This document shows positions 20,745-28,592 of a DNA stretch of 64,000 nucleotides, one piece after another. Position 1 is the stretch's first letter, and each line of letters begins with the position of its first letter. The position numbers were made by a program, and so were the translations under genes. A model generated the notes under the pieces. The model worked only from the letters and a program-made list of their open reading frames with translations, was not told where the DNA came from and ran no database searches. Source of the DNA: Streptococcus suis (lineage in GTDB: Bacteria; Bacillota; Bacilli; Lactobacillales; Streptococcaceae); assembly GCA_022354845.1 (NCBI GenBank), contig CP031970.1, forward strand, positions 930,001 to 994,000, given 5' to 3'.

Positions 20745-21120
20745 ATTAGAATTACAACCGATTACAGTTTTAGATGACTATCAAGCTACAATGCTCAATG
20801 AGAAAGAGGTGTTACTGACTACTAAGGTGACTGAAAAGTCTCTCAATCCATATGGTATGGCTCATGGAGGCTTCCTCTTTACTTTAGCAGATTCAGTAGC
20901 AGGCTTGACAACAGTGGCAGGGGGTTCTTATTCTGTCACCCTACAGTCCAATATCCATTATATGAAGGCGGCAAAACTTGGTGATACCTTATCCGTCACT
21001 GGTTCTTGCACACATGATGGAAGTAGAACAAAGGTCGTTGAAGTAAAGATAGAAAATCAAGATAAACAGCTACTTGCTTCAGCAAGCTTTACCATGTTTG
21101 TAACAGGTAAAGTAGAATAA
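20734..21120 (+). CDS. PaaI-type hotdog thioesterase
   Basis: Acyl-CoA thioesterase of the PaaI group, about 128 residues. The active-site loop YGMAHGGFLFTLADS carries the HGG motif and the downstream Asp. I prefer the GTG at 20734 because GAGGAGG ends 8 bases upstream; the ATG at 20728 would lie one base from it. It overlaps the ABC gene by 11 bases, so it is part of the operon. Whether it supports the exporter or aromatic-CoA salvage is not known. Confidence 0.85.
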   Translation: MLDKLELQPITVLDDYQATMLNEKEVLLTTKVTEKSLNPYGMAHGGFLFTLADSVAGLTTVAGGSYSVTLQSNIHYMKAAKLGDTLSVTGSCTHDGSRTKVVEVKIENQDKQLLASASFTMFVTGKVE

Positions 21121-21495
21121 TACTCAACGAACATCAAAAGCAGACAGTCTTGGTTAGATTGAGAGAAACAAACTTCGTTCTCTTTATCTCAAACATACAA
21201 AGTTTCCCGATCCATTGGAGGTTTTCTGGTTTTGATTGTCGATGAGTTTATTTATGGACAGGAATGAAAAAAATATACAACAAGGGAAAAAGTTCGTTAA
21301 AGAACTTGCCCTTTATCATCTTACTAAGAATCTTATCTACAGATTTTTTCTGGTATACTTATTTTTAAACAGATATTCACCATCTGCCATTATATTCATA
21401 GTAGTCGGTTCCCGTTGAATATTTGTGCTTGGAGTCTAAGTAGTAAGTAGTGTGTGTCGACTCCCTAATGACAACAGTCACTGGATATAATTTGC
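21121..21495. other. Gap with a weak hairpin, no convincing gene
   Basis: After the thioesterase stop a short repeat AGAGAA / TTCTCT (around 21160-21182) may end the operon. The text ATACTCAACGAACATCAAAA at the start resembles the opening of degenerate intergenic repeats common in streptococci. An open frame at 21236-21418 (60 codons) has no ribosome site and no family I recognise; I do not call it a gene. Confidence 0.4.
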
Positions 21496-22112
21496 TCATC
21501 TTTTAAAGAATTCAGCGACAATGGCACCAATAGCTGCTCCTATTTTTCCACCAAGAGCCGCACCGAGCACGGCACTAACAGCTGAAACAGTCATATTGTA
21601 TATGGAAGAACTACCATCCCATACTTTTGTTATCCATTCGCCAGTTCCTGGATCAGTATATGCTCTATAAACACTGGCCTGGTTAGTTTCCATTAATGTA
21701 TTAACAGATTTACGATCAGCAAATGTATCTATTTGTGAAGTTTTTGAGGTTCCTGTGAATCAGTAGTTGTCAAATAACAGTCGCCGTTTGGTTGAATATC
21801 AAGTTCCTGAAACTTATCTTCTACATAATCACCTTCAGCATTCATAACATAGGTTGTAGAATTTATCTTTATAAAATTAGCATCAGCATTTTCAACCACT
21901 TTATAATGGATCCCATTTTCGAGATAAGTGTAAACTAAATGATTATCTCCGGGTGTACCTTCAAAAAAAGTGAGTTCAGTTCGCATAGTTGTTGAACTAT
22001 TTGTAGCTGTGGCTTCAACCGTCGCGGCATGTATAACATTGACTGAATACAGTGAAATTATCATAAACATAGTTAAAGTGGTAGGAATTAATTGTTTCAT
22101 ATTCATCGTCAT
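21496..22112 (-). pseudogene. Secreted glycine-zipper protein, frameshifted in an A-tract
   Basis: Two readings join into one protein. The first (from 22112) has a signal peptide (MNMKQLIPTTLTMFMIISLY..., cleavage likely after VIHAA) and stops after 127 residues. In the run of five A at about 21743-21747, adding one A would carry the frame through DSQEPQKTSQIDTFADRKS into a second reading. That reading ends in a hydrophobic glycine zipper (GAALGGKIGAAIGAIVAEFF). The restored protein would be about 205 residues. A secreted protein with a membrane-active zipper suggests a bacteriocin- or toxin-like product, but I do not recognise the family. Alternatively the downstream 65-residue part is a separate peptide starting at 21693, though no ribosome site supports that. 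Confidence 0.6.
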
Positions 22113-22262
22113 AAAAAATCCTCCCTTTTAGCATGTGTAGCTAATTGAATCAAACATCTTCCTTTTATTGGTGTAGTATATCCATAGGATTCGCCTCCTC
22201 TCCTCAATACTAGTTTAAAAAGTATCCAAACAGTAGATTGTTTAATAATATAATGTTGAATG

Positions 22263-22529
22263 CTATGATTCCGAAACATCAGCTTCTAATCGAGCTCCAC
22301 AATTATGACAAATACCTTGGGAAGACCATTTAAAATTTAATAATTTTTTGCATTGAGGACATCGTAAAAAGATAAATCCAAAAATAATATCAAGTATTAT
22401 AAGAAATATAGATACATAAATCATTTCATTGTGAATCGAATGAAAAAGAGGAATGTTTGAAACAAAAACAATTATTAGCACAAACAGCGCAACAGCATTA
22501 AGTATCTGTCTGCATTTCTTTAGATTCAT
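22263..22529 (-). CDS. Small membrane protein with C-terminal zinc ribbon
   Basis: 88 residues with two membrane spans (about 10-28 and 36-56) followed by a cytoplasmic zinc ribbon with CPQC near 59 and CHNC near 77. Function unknown. It lies upstream of, and on the same strand as, the frameshifted secreted protein gene, about 150 bases apart. It could belong to that locus as immunity or accessory protein; this is inference from position. The region is AT-rich, unlike the flanking exporter operon, which suggests acquisition. Confidence 0.65.
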   Translation of the reverse strand: MNLKKCRQILNAVALFVLIIVFVSNIPLFHSIHNEMIYVSIFLIILDIIFGFIFLRCPQCKKLLNFKWSSQGICHNCGARLEADVSES

Positions 22530-22807
22530 TGTGCTCCCACCGTGTATTATTATTTTTTATATAATACCCTACAAATGAAAAAATCTAATAGCGTGAAAGT
22601 GTAAAAATGTGTAAAAAAACAAGTAAAATTATTTTCATAAGTTAAAATAGGAGGATATTTTGATGACATATTGTCTATTTATTGGTAATTGTGAAGTAGT
22701 TAACCTATATTATATGTAGAGCAGAGTTAAAATATCGGCACAAAAGTCATAAAACTTACATTAAACTGTTTAAGAAGAATGATGATGAAGCTAAGTATAA
22801 ACAAGAT

Positions 22808-22840
22808 AAGGGAGTTGGCAAAAGCTGGCTCCCTTTCTTT
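22808..22840 (+). terminator. Strong hairpin with T-rich tail directly before mutY
   Basis: AAGGGAGTTGGC (22808-22819) pairs with GCTGGCTCCCTT (22824-22835), allowing G-T pairs, around an AAAA tetraloop; TTCTTTGTG follows. It lies 17-49 bases before the mutY start and could end an upstream transcript or attenuate mutY. Confidence 0.7.
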
Positions 22841-22856
22841 GTGTTATACTAAACTT

Positions 22857-24008
22857 ATGTTAGATTTGAATGAATATGGAATTGAAATGTGGCCGGAGGA
22901 AAAGATTCAAGCTTTTCGCAAGGCACTCTTAGACTGGTATGATGATAATAAACGTGATTTGCCTTGGAGAAGGACAAGGGACCCATATGCTATATGGGTT
23001 TCCGAAATCATGCTTCAACAGACACGAGTTGACACTGTCATTCCTTATTATGAACGGTTTCTCCATCATTTGCCTACGATTAGTGATTTAGCACAAGCAC
23101 CAGAGGAGGTCATTCTCAAACTCTGGGAGGGATTGGGCTATTATTCGCGCGTGCGGAATATGCAAAAGGCGGCTCAGCAAATGGTAGAAGATTTTGATGG
23201 GCAATTTCCGACCACGCATGCAGCCATTTCAAGCCTAAAGGGCATTGGTCCTTATACTGCTGGAGCAATTTCCAGTATTGCTTTTAATTTGCCAGAACCA
23301 GCGGTAGACGGCAATGTGATGCGGGTTCTCAGCCGCTTGTTTGAGGTTGATTATGATATTGGTTTGCCTGCCAATCGCAAGATTTTCCAAGCGATGATGG
23401 AGCTATTGATTGATCCAGAGCGACCGGGTGATTTCAACCAAGCCCTGATGGATCTGGGTTCGGATATTGAATCGCCAGTTAATCCACGTCCCCAGGACAG
23501 CCCAGTCAAAGCCTTTAGCGCAGCCTACTTAAACGGTACAATGGACAAGTATCCAATCAAATCACCAAAGAAAAAGCCGATTCCCGTGGCCTACCAAGGA
23601 TTTCTCATTAGAAATAAAGAAAATCAATTTTTATTGGAAAAAAATAATGAAGCAGGTCTTCTATCAGGTTTTTGGTCCTTTCCGCTTTTGGAAAAAGGAG
23701 CAGTCGTTAACAAGCAAGTCTCTCTCTTTGAAGTTGCAGAAGAAGTTGTTCAGCCAGATATTCGGCAGAGCTTTACGGAACTTTATGATCTGACTGTTGA
23801 TTGGCAAGAGCAAGAATTTGATACCGTACAGCACATTTTTAGTCACCGCAAATGGCAAATCGATTTGATAGAAGGTATATCTGATTCAAGCACACTTCCA
23901 GATTCAAAAGAATTGAAATGGGTCTCTGTAGAAGATTTTCCTACCTATCCATTTGCAAAACCGCAGCAGAAAATGTGGGAATCTTTTGTAAAAGCAAAAG
24001 AAAGTTAA
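22857..24008 (+). CDS. mutY: A/G-specific adenine glycosylase, cluster-less form
   Basis: Removes adenine mispaired with 8-oxoguanine. The helix-hairpin-helix GPD domain has LKGIGPYTAGAISS with the catalytic Asp in EPAVDGNVMR. The NUDIX-like C-terminal domain that reads 8-oxoG begins around residue 245 (YQGFLIRNKENQ). The four cysteines that normally bind a 4Fe-4S cluster are absent: the segment reads GSDIESPVNPRPQDSPVK. Lactic acid bacteria are known to have such cluster-less MutY. The start is uncertain. The ATG at 22857 gives the usual streptococcal N-terminus but has no clear ribosome site, and TATACT lies only 7 bases upstream. MWPEEK at 22887 is an alternative. Confidence 0.92.
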   Translation: MLDLNEYGIEMWPEEKIQAFRKALLDWYDDNKRDLPWRRTRDPYAIWVSEIMLQQTRVDTVIPYYERFLHHLPTISDLAQAPEEVILKLWEGLGYYSRVRNMQKAAQQMVEDFDGQFPTTHAAISSLKGIGPYTAGAISSIAFNLPEPAVDGNVMRVLSRLFEVDYDIGLPANRKIFQAMMELLIDPERPGDFNQALMDLGSDIESPVNPRPQDSPVKAFSAAYLNGTMDKYPIKSPKKKPIPVAYQGFLIRNKENQFLLEKNNEAGLLSGFWSFPLLEKGAVVNKQVSLFEVAEEVVQPDIRQSFTELYDLTVDWQEQEFDTVQHIFSHRKWQIDLIEGISDSSTLPDSKELKWVSVEDFPTYPFAKPQQKMWESFVKAKES

Positions 24009-24036
24009 AAAAATTGAATTTGGAGCACATAATTAT

Positions 24037-24065
24037 TTGAAAGCGCTTTACAATAATGGTATAAT
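24037..24065 (+). promoter_or_regulatory. Strong sigma-A promoter with no gene behind it
   Basis: TTGAAA (24037-24042), 17 bases, and TATAAT (24060-24065) preceded by TGG form a near-consensus promoter. The spacer starts with GCGCTTTACA, so TTGAAAGCGCTTTACA looks like a CcpA cre with a one-base insertion. The next 550 bases hold no plus-strand gene, which points to a non-coding RNA. Confidence 0.75.
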
Positions 24066-24071
24066 CTAATT

Positions 24072-24235
24072 GAAAAAAGGAAATAGTTTGATTTAAGATG
24101 TTGAACGCCATCTGGCTTAATTGAAAGGAGTCTATTTGCGTTCAGTAAGTTTGTATATACTACTAGGATTCTGAATCTTTTGCAAAAAAGTTGCAGATTC
24201 TAGTAGGGGAAAAGTCTTTCATCGGTTTTCCAAAT
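24072..24235 (+). ncRNA. Candidate structured small RNA
   Basis: Starting at the expected transcription start of the promoter at 24037, about 165 bases can be folded. TGAACGC (24102-24108) pairs with GCGTTCA (24138-24144). CTACTAG (24160-24166) pairs with CTAGTAG (24200-24206), with an inner AATCT/AGATT helix. GGAAAA / TTTTCC (24208-24231) can form a 3' hairpin, or GGAAA near 24079 and GATG near 24097 can pair with the 3' end to close the whole molecule. The closing-stem alternative is reminiscent of 6S RNA, but I cannot confirm that family. It is not tmRNA, SRP RNA or RNase P RNA by their known motifs. The 3' end is uncertain. Confidence 0.5.
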
Positions 24236-24590
24236 AATATTTTGGAAATTATAATTTCGTAATGTGAAGCATTTGTACCTGACATTAGCCCAGCTATCCG
24301 GTTCAATCAACATTAAAGGCTAATATTTTCGTTCCATAATAACTCTTTTCTTAAAATATGTGTTTTAGAAAAGTGAGAAATCAAAACCTCTAGTAATTTT
24401 CAATAATAAGCAATCTCCACACTTTTAATAAAATAGTAGAGGACAATCAATCGACATAAGGATAGCTAAATTAATAATTAATTTACATATTAAATCAACT
24501 CTATCAAGATTAAAAGTTGACACCAGTTCATTTTGGTTTTGAAAAGAGTATCAATTGTCAACAGTCATCAGATGAGAGACTTTTCCATTA
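24236..24590. other. AT-rich gap, no gene recognised
   Basis: No frame with a plausible start and ribosome site is seen on either strand. The inverted repeat TTTCCAAA/TTTGGAAA (around 24227-24250) is the only clear local structure. The stretch could be the 3' part of a longer RNA or a decayed gene. Confidence 0.4.
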
Positions 24591-24594
24591 AAAG

Positions 24595-24624
24595 AAAAGG
24601 GAGGCGAGTAAGCCTCCTTTTTTT
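24595..24624. terminator. Bidirectional terminator
   Basis: GGAGGC-gagtaa-GCCTCC is flanked by A-runs on the left and T-runs on the right, so it can end transcripts from both strands. It ends the S24 repressor gene, whose stop is at 24623. Confidence 0.85.
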
Positions 24625-25408
24625 ACTCATAAATTGCAACCACTTGACCAATTGGGCGGATATCGTCATCTGCATTAAGATATATATCATCATAGTCTGG
24701 ATTGAGTGATTGTAAGTAGTCACCTTTGAACTTTTTAACAAAATTTTCCCCATTTACGGAGAAAATCCCAATGGCATTTAATGGAATATGTGGAGTTAAT
24801 CGAATAAATAAATAATCTCCATCTTGAATCTGTGGAGCCATGGAATCCCCAACTACTTGGGCGATTGTATCATATGTGTGGCTGTCGGGAATGTCATCAC
24901 TCAAGAATGATACTAGGTTATTCAAATCAGTATCCTGCCAATAACCAGTACCAGCAGAGACTTTACCTGGAACAGCTAACTCAACCCGATCACGGTAATC
25001 ATCCATTTGTAAAATATTTGTCTGACTAGTTTCCCGCATAGCCAGTAACTGTTCTTGACCAAAGGCTAGCCATTGACTGTGAAATGGTTCTTGTAACTCT
25101 TTATCCAAGAGCTGGACCTGAGGATGGATTGGTTGCTGAAAAAGCTTGAATTGCCCAGGAGTTATTGTCAAAGCAATATCTTGATTGGTGTCTAACTGTT
25201 CGATCAATTCCCCAACGGGTATGGACATTCCTTTTGCTACTTTTTCAAGAGTATCCAATGTCGGCAAAAGAGCTTTTTTTGTTTTGGGATGTTGGTTCTT
25301 TTCTAACATGGAAATATATCCCTTTGTTAAACCAGATAGCTCCGCAAATTTATCCATTGATAATGAATGTTTGCTTCGGTATTCCTTTAATATTTCGCCT
25401 AGTATCAT
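24623..25408 (-). CDS. LexA-like S24 repressor with XRE helix-turn-helix (HdiR type)
   Basis: 261 residues. The N-terminal XRE-type helix-turn-helix (about 5-60, SMDKFAELSGLTKGYISMLEK) is followed by a C-terminal S24 self-cleaving peptidase domain. The nucleophile Ser is in VGDSMAPQ and the general-base Lys in ENFVKKFKGD. An Ala-Gly cleavage site is visible in KVSAGTGYW before the peptidase. Such proteins repress their own genes and fall apart on RecA filaments after DNA damage. It is divergent from a two-gene operon at 25544, the probable target, with two TTGTTTAAC repeats in between. Confidence 0.9.
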   Translation of the reverse strand: MILGEILKEYRSKHSLSMDKFAELSGLTKGYISMLEKNQHPKTKKALLPTLDTLEKVAKGMSIPVGELIEQLDTNQDIALTITPGQFKLFQQPIHPQVQLLDKELQEPFHSQWLAFGQEQLLAMRETSQTNILQMDDYRDRVELAVPGKVSAGTGYWQDTDLNNLVSFLSDDIPDSHTYDTIAQVVGDSMAPQIQDGDYLFIRLTPHIPLNAIGIFSVNGENFVKKFKGDYLQSLNPDYDDIYLNADDDIRPIGQVVAIYE

Positions 25409-25423
25409 GGTTGTCTCCTTATT

Positions 25424-25506
25424 TGTTTAACTAATTATACCATTTTATATTTTTTTTGCAAATATTGTTTAACGTGTTTGACAAAATAGAAAATTGGTGT
25501 TAAAAT
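25424..25506 (+). promoter_or_regulatory. Divergent promoter region with TTGTTTAAC repeats
   Basis: TTGACA (25478-25483), a 17-base spacer and TAAAAT (25501-25506) drive the plus-strand pair at 25544. Two copies of TTGTTTAAC (25424-25432 and 25466-25474) are spaced 42 bases. The second lies just upstream of the -35 and the first just upstream of the repressor start. They are candidate operators for the S24 repressor. Confidence 0.65.
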
Positions 25507-25543
25507 TATCTCACATAAATGAAAAACGGAGGTAGGGTCGATT

Positions 25544-26011
25544 ATGAAGACAGTTATTTCTTGGAATGATATTTATAAGGAATGGGAAACATATGCTAGC
25601 CATTTTGGGTTGACCTCTCCGTTAAACATGGAAGATTTTGAAGGCAGGTGGTCTGAGGATTTTGGAAAGGGAAGTTTGTTCACAGCTAACTTATTACGTA
25701 CTAACCAATTCGATGTTGAAAAGACAGCTGCTGTGTGGATTGCATCATTTTGTCGGGATTTGATGCAGGATTATGCCTATTTGTTAAATGGCAAAGCCTA
25801 TCTCATGGTCAATCACCTATATTTTTTGGCCATCAAACAACTTCAAGATGAACAAGTTATTTGGTCAAAACCTCTGACACGTTTACAGCCGAAGTTATTT
25901 TTATCTTACCGTTTGTTGGAGAATTTAGATTTAAGTCAGTATCCTTGTATTGTCGAGCTGGCAATGCTACAAGCGAGTATGATTCGGTTACAACTATTGG
26001 AAAATAAATAA
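25544..26011 (+). CDS. Hypothetical protein next to S24 repressor
   Basis: 155 residues, acidic to neutral, no signal peptide or membrane span; contains many aromatic residues (WNDIYKEWETYASHFG). No family recognised. ATG 25544 follows GGAGGTAGGG. First gene of a two-gene operon facing the S24 repressor and behind a consensus promoter. Expression on DNA damage is therefore likely but unproven. Confidence 0.7.
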   Translation: MKTVISWNDIYKEWETYASHFGLTSPLNMEDFEGRWSEDFGKGSLFTANLLRTNQFDVEKTAAVWIASFCRDLMQDYAYLLNGKAYLMVNHLYFLAIKQLQDEQVIWSKPLTRLQPKLFLSYRLLENLDLSQYPCIVELAMLQASMIRLQLLENK

Positions 26012-26025
26012 GGATTTAAGGGAGA

Positions 26026-26586
26026 ATGAAGATGTTAAAGATGTTATCTATGCAAAATACTAAAATGGATTTATCAAAGATTGAAGACTACTGGATGGAC
26101 ACCTTGGTTGAGCGAGGGATTTTTGATGATACAGAAGTTCACAACGGTCTATGTTGGAGATGTAAAACTTCTCATGCTGTGGCTGCTTATCAAATTGTAT
26201 CGCATAAATGGAAAACAGACATGACTAGTTTTGCGAATCAAATGGTACTCTGTCAATCGTGTCAGTATGAAAAACCAGATGTGGCAGATGCTGAAATTGT
26301 ATGGCAGTGGTTAGAAGTCGAAAGTGATCACAGATATTGGGTGCTACAAGGTATGGCAGAGTATGAAAAGATGTATAATAAAACAGTACTTCAAGAATTG
26401 TGGGATATGGGAACTAGAGAAGGAGAAGAAGTGGAAAGACTTGTTACTAAAGTGATGAATTCTTCTCGTGAAAATAGTGTCGTTTTAAATCGTGCAACAA
26501 TAGCAGGCCTCTTTCGAACTGAGATTGAACGGATGCGCAGAAAGGCTTTCTTGAATTGGACAGGAATTTTTAAGTTGGTTAGCTAG
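26026..26586 (+). CDS. Hypothetical protein with two CxxC pairs
   Basis: 186 residues. CWRC near residue 42 and CQSC near 81 could bind zinc in an HNH- or zinc-ribbon-like arrangement; HAVAAYQIVSHKW between them supplies His residues. The C-terminal half is helical and charged (MRRKAF near the end). No family recognised. It starts 14 bases after the previous stop with GGGAG upstream, so both are one operon. The pair could be a damage-inducible accessory module. The start may instead be M at 26032 or 26041. Confidence 0.65.
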   Translation: MKMLKMLSMQNTKMDLSKIEDYWMDTLVERGIFDDTEVHNGLCWRCKTSHAVAAYQIVSHKWKTDMTSFANQMVLCQSCQYEKPDVADAEIVWQWLEVESDHRYWVLQGMAEYEKMYNKTVLQELWDMGTREGEEVERLVTKVMNSSRENSVVLNRATIAGLFRTEIERMRRKAFLNWTGIFKLVS

Positions 26587-26640
26587 TCGACATACTTGAA
26601 AGGATAGATTCCATAAGGGTAAGAATAGTAGATAAATATA

Positions 26641-26690
26641 AAAACGCATTGGTTAGAATTCCAAGTAAAGGAATCTAACCAATGCGTTTT
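26641..26690. terminator. Bidirectional terminator
   Basis: AAAACGCATTGGTTAGAATTCC pairs almost completely with GGAATCTAACCAATGCGTTTT, a stem of about 20 bp that ends in A/T runs on both sides. It separates the two-gene operon from the facing minus-strand gene. Confidence 0.9.
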
Positions 26691-26724
26691 AAGATAGAAG
26701 TTAACTAATAAAAATTAGGTGGGG

Positions 26725-27051
26725 TTATTCAATGTTGGAGATAAAACGGTTTTCTTTTCTGGAAAAACGGTGACCACAGTATTGGCAGCGATAATATGTT
26801 CTATTGGCTTCATAGAGCATTGCAAACATTGCTCCTTCAACACTGTTGATTGCATGACCGACCATTCCAGCTTTACGAGAATATTGTTTTCGACTTGGAG
26901 TATACGTTTGAAGCTTAATAGACTTACATTTTGGACACCTTGGTGGCTGCTTGGTATCCTTAGTATCGGGATGGAACCGCCGATAAAAACTATAAGAAAT
27001 TATCAAGATAACAAGGATTATTGGCCCAATATATTCTAATAATGTATTCAT
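26725..27051 (-). CDS. Membrane-anchored zinc-ribbon protein
   Basis: 108 residues: one N-terminal membrane span (about 5-23), basic linker, then CPKC near 40 and CQYC near 89, a split zinc ribbon with GHRF after the last pair. Function unknown. It is similar in design to the protein at 22263 but not in sequence. Monocistronic, minus strand. Confidence 0.7.
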   Translation of the reverse strand: MNTLLEYIGPIILVILIISYSFYRRFHPDTKDTKQPPRCPKCKSIKLQTYTPSRKQYSRKAGMVGHAINSVEGAMFAMLYEANRTYYRCQYCGHRFSRKENRFISNIE

Positions 27052-27133
27052 AATATCATTGTATCTGTTATTCTAATTTTATTCAAGTAATGTGAGTAGG
27101 AATTTAAAATGGTAGAATTGTTTTATAAATTGC

Positions 27134-27150
27134 TATAGTTGTTAACTATA
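27134..27150 (+). promoter_or_regulatory. MET-box upstream of the sulfhydrylase
   Basis: TATAGTT-GTT-AACTATA is a perfect 17-bp palindrome and matches the streptococcal MtaR/MetR site pattern TATAGTT-nnn-AACTATA. It lies about 46 bases before a TAGAAT -10 (27196-27201) and 79 bases before the start codon, consistent with activation of methionine synthesis genes. Confidence 0.8.
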
Positions 27151-27228
27151 AGGTTCCTTAACATTTAAATATTAGTCAAGATGGTAAAAATGAGGTAGAA
27201 TACTAAAAAAGACCAAAGGAGTATCTTT

Positions 27229-28509
27229 ATGGCTAGAGAATTTTCATTTGAAACCCTTCAACTTCATGCTGGACAGGAGGTTGATGCTGCTTCAAAATCG
27301 CGTGCGGTACCTATTTATCAGACAACTTCCTATGTATTTGAAGATGCTCAAGAAGCGGAGGATTTGTTTGCTTTACGTAAACCTGGTAATATCTACACTC
27401 GTATTACCAATCCAACGGTTGCTACTTTTGAGAATCGTATTGCTGCCTTAGAAGGTGGCATTGGGGCGCTCGCAGTAGCTTCTGGTATGGCAGCAATTAC
27501 CTATACTGTTTTGGCATTGGCACACGCTGGGGATCATATTGTAGCAGCGACCACTCTCTATGGTGGAACCTTTAATCTTTTCAAAGAAACCCTTCCTCGC
27601 TATGGTATTACAACAAGCTTTGTAGATATTGATGATTTTGAAGCAGTAGAAGCTGCCATTCAAGATAATACAAAACTGGTATTTATTGAAACTTTGGGAA
27701 ATCCTGTTATCAATATTCCTGATCTTGAAAAATTGGCAGAAATTGCACACAATCACCACATCCCGCTTGTTTCAGATAATACCTTTGCAACTCCATATTT
27801 GATTAATGTATTTTCTCATGGTGTTGATATCGCAGTTCATTCTGCAACAAAGTTTATTGGTGGGCATGGTACGACCATTGGCGGTGTGATTGTCGATAGT
27901 GGCAAGTTTGACTGGGCGGCATCTGGTAAGTTTCCGCAATTTGTTGAAGAAGATCCAAGTTATCACAATATTAGTTACACTCGTGATATTGGTGCAGCAG
28001 CTTTTATTTTAGCAGTTCGTGTACAATTACTTCGCGATACAGGTGCAGCCCTTTCTCCATTTAACGCCTTCTTGCTTTTGCAAGGGTTAGAAACCTTGTC
28101 TCTCCGTGTAGAGCGTCATGTGTCAAATGCTGAAAAGATTGTTGATTTCTTGCTCAATCACCCTAATGTTGAGTCGGTCAATTATCCATCACTTCCAGAT
28201 AGTCCTTATAAGGCTTTGGCAGATAAATACCTGCCTAAAGGTGTTGGATCTATTTTCTCTTTCCAAGTAAAAGGCGGAGGAGAAGAAGCTCGTAAGGTTA
28301 TTGATGGCTTGGAAATCTTTTCTAATCTAGCAAACGTTGCCGATGCGAAATCATTAGTAGTTCATCCAGCTACAACCACGCACGCTCAGTTAGCTCCAGA
28401 AGATTTGCTTGCTGCTGGTGTCACACCAAATCAAATTCGCCTATCCATCGGACTTGAAAACGTCGATGATTTGATTGAAGATTTGCAACTTGCTCTTGAT
28501 AAATTATAG
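27229..28509 (+). CDS. metY: O-acetylhomoserine sulfhydrylase (O-acetylhomoserine aminocarboxypropyltransferase)
   Basis: PLP enzyme of the Cys/Met metabolism family that makes homocysteine from O-acetylhomoserine and sulfide. The 426-residue length fits the OAH sulfhydrylase group, longer than gamma-synthases. Motifs: YTRITNPTVATFENR, the phosphate-binding ASGMAAI, and the PLP lysine in HSATKFIGGHG near residue 207. ATG 27229 follows AAAGGAG. The gene stands alone between a MET-box promoter and a bidirectional terminator. It is sometimes named cysD in streptococci; activity on O-acetylserine is also possible. Confidence 0.93.
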   Translation: MAREFSFETLQLHAGQEVDAASKSRAVPIYQTTSYVFEDAQEAEDLFALRKPGNIYTRITNPTVATFENRIAALEGGIGALAVASGMAAITYTVLALAHAGDHIVAATTLYGGTFNLFKETLPRYGITTSFVDIDDFEAVEAAIQDNTKLVFIETLGNPVINIPDLEKLAEIAHNHHIPLVSDNTFATPYLINVFSHGVDIAVHSATKFIGGHGTTIGGVIVDSGKFDWAASGKFPQFVEEDPSYHNISYTRDIGAAAFILAVRVQLLRDTGAALSPFNAFLLLQGLETLSLRVERHVSNAEKIVDFLLNHPNVESVNYPSLPDSPYKALADKYLPKGVGSIFSFQVKGGGEEARKVIDGLEIFSNLANVADAKSLVVHPATTTHAQLAPEDLLAAGVTPNQIRLSIGLENVDDLIEDLQLALDKL

Positions 28510-28555
28510 GCTATGAGTTAATTTGCTTGACTTCATTCTTTATGAATAAATAATA

Positions 28556-28592
28556 AAAGGAAATTTGGCATGTGCGCCAGTTTCCTTTTTTA
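28556..28592. terminator. Bidirectional terminator between metY and the ABC-F gene
   Basis: AAAGGAAA ... GGC-atgtgc-GCC ... TTTCCTTT with A/T runs on both sides. The ABC-F stop codon (28590-28592) lies in the T-run. Confidence 0.85.

Noticed and set aside
21236..21418. 60-codon open frame as a gene
   Set aside because: No ribosome site, no family, composition like intergenic DNA.
24037..24052. CcpA cre site TTGAAAGCGCTTTACA as a firm call
   Set aside because: The right half is shifted by one base relative to the consensus, and the left half doubles as the -35 box. I mention it only as cre-like.
27190..27205. 16-base identity ATGAGGTAGAATACTA shared with about 43953-43968
   Set aside because: Both are AT-rich promoter-like stretches; one such match is expected by chance in a window of this size.
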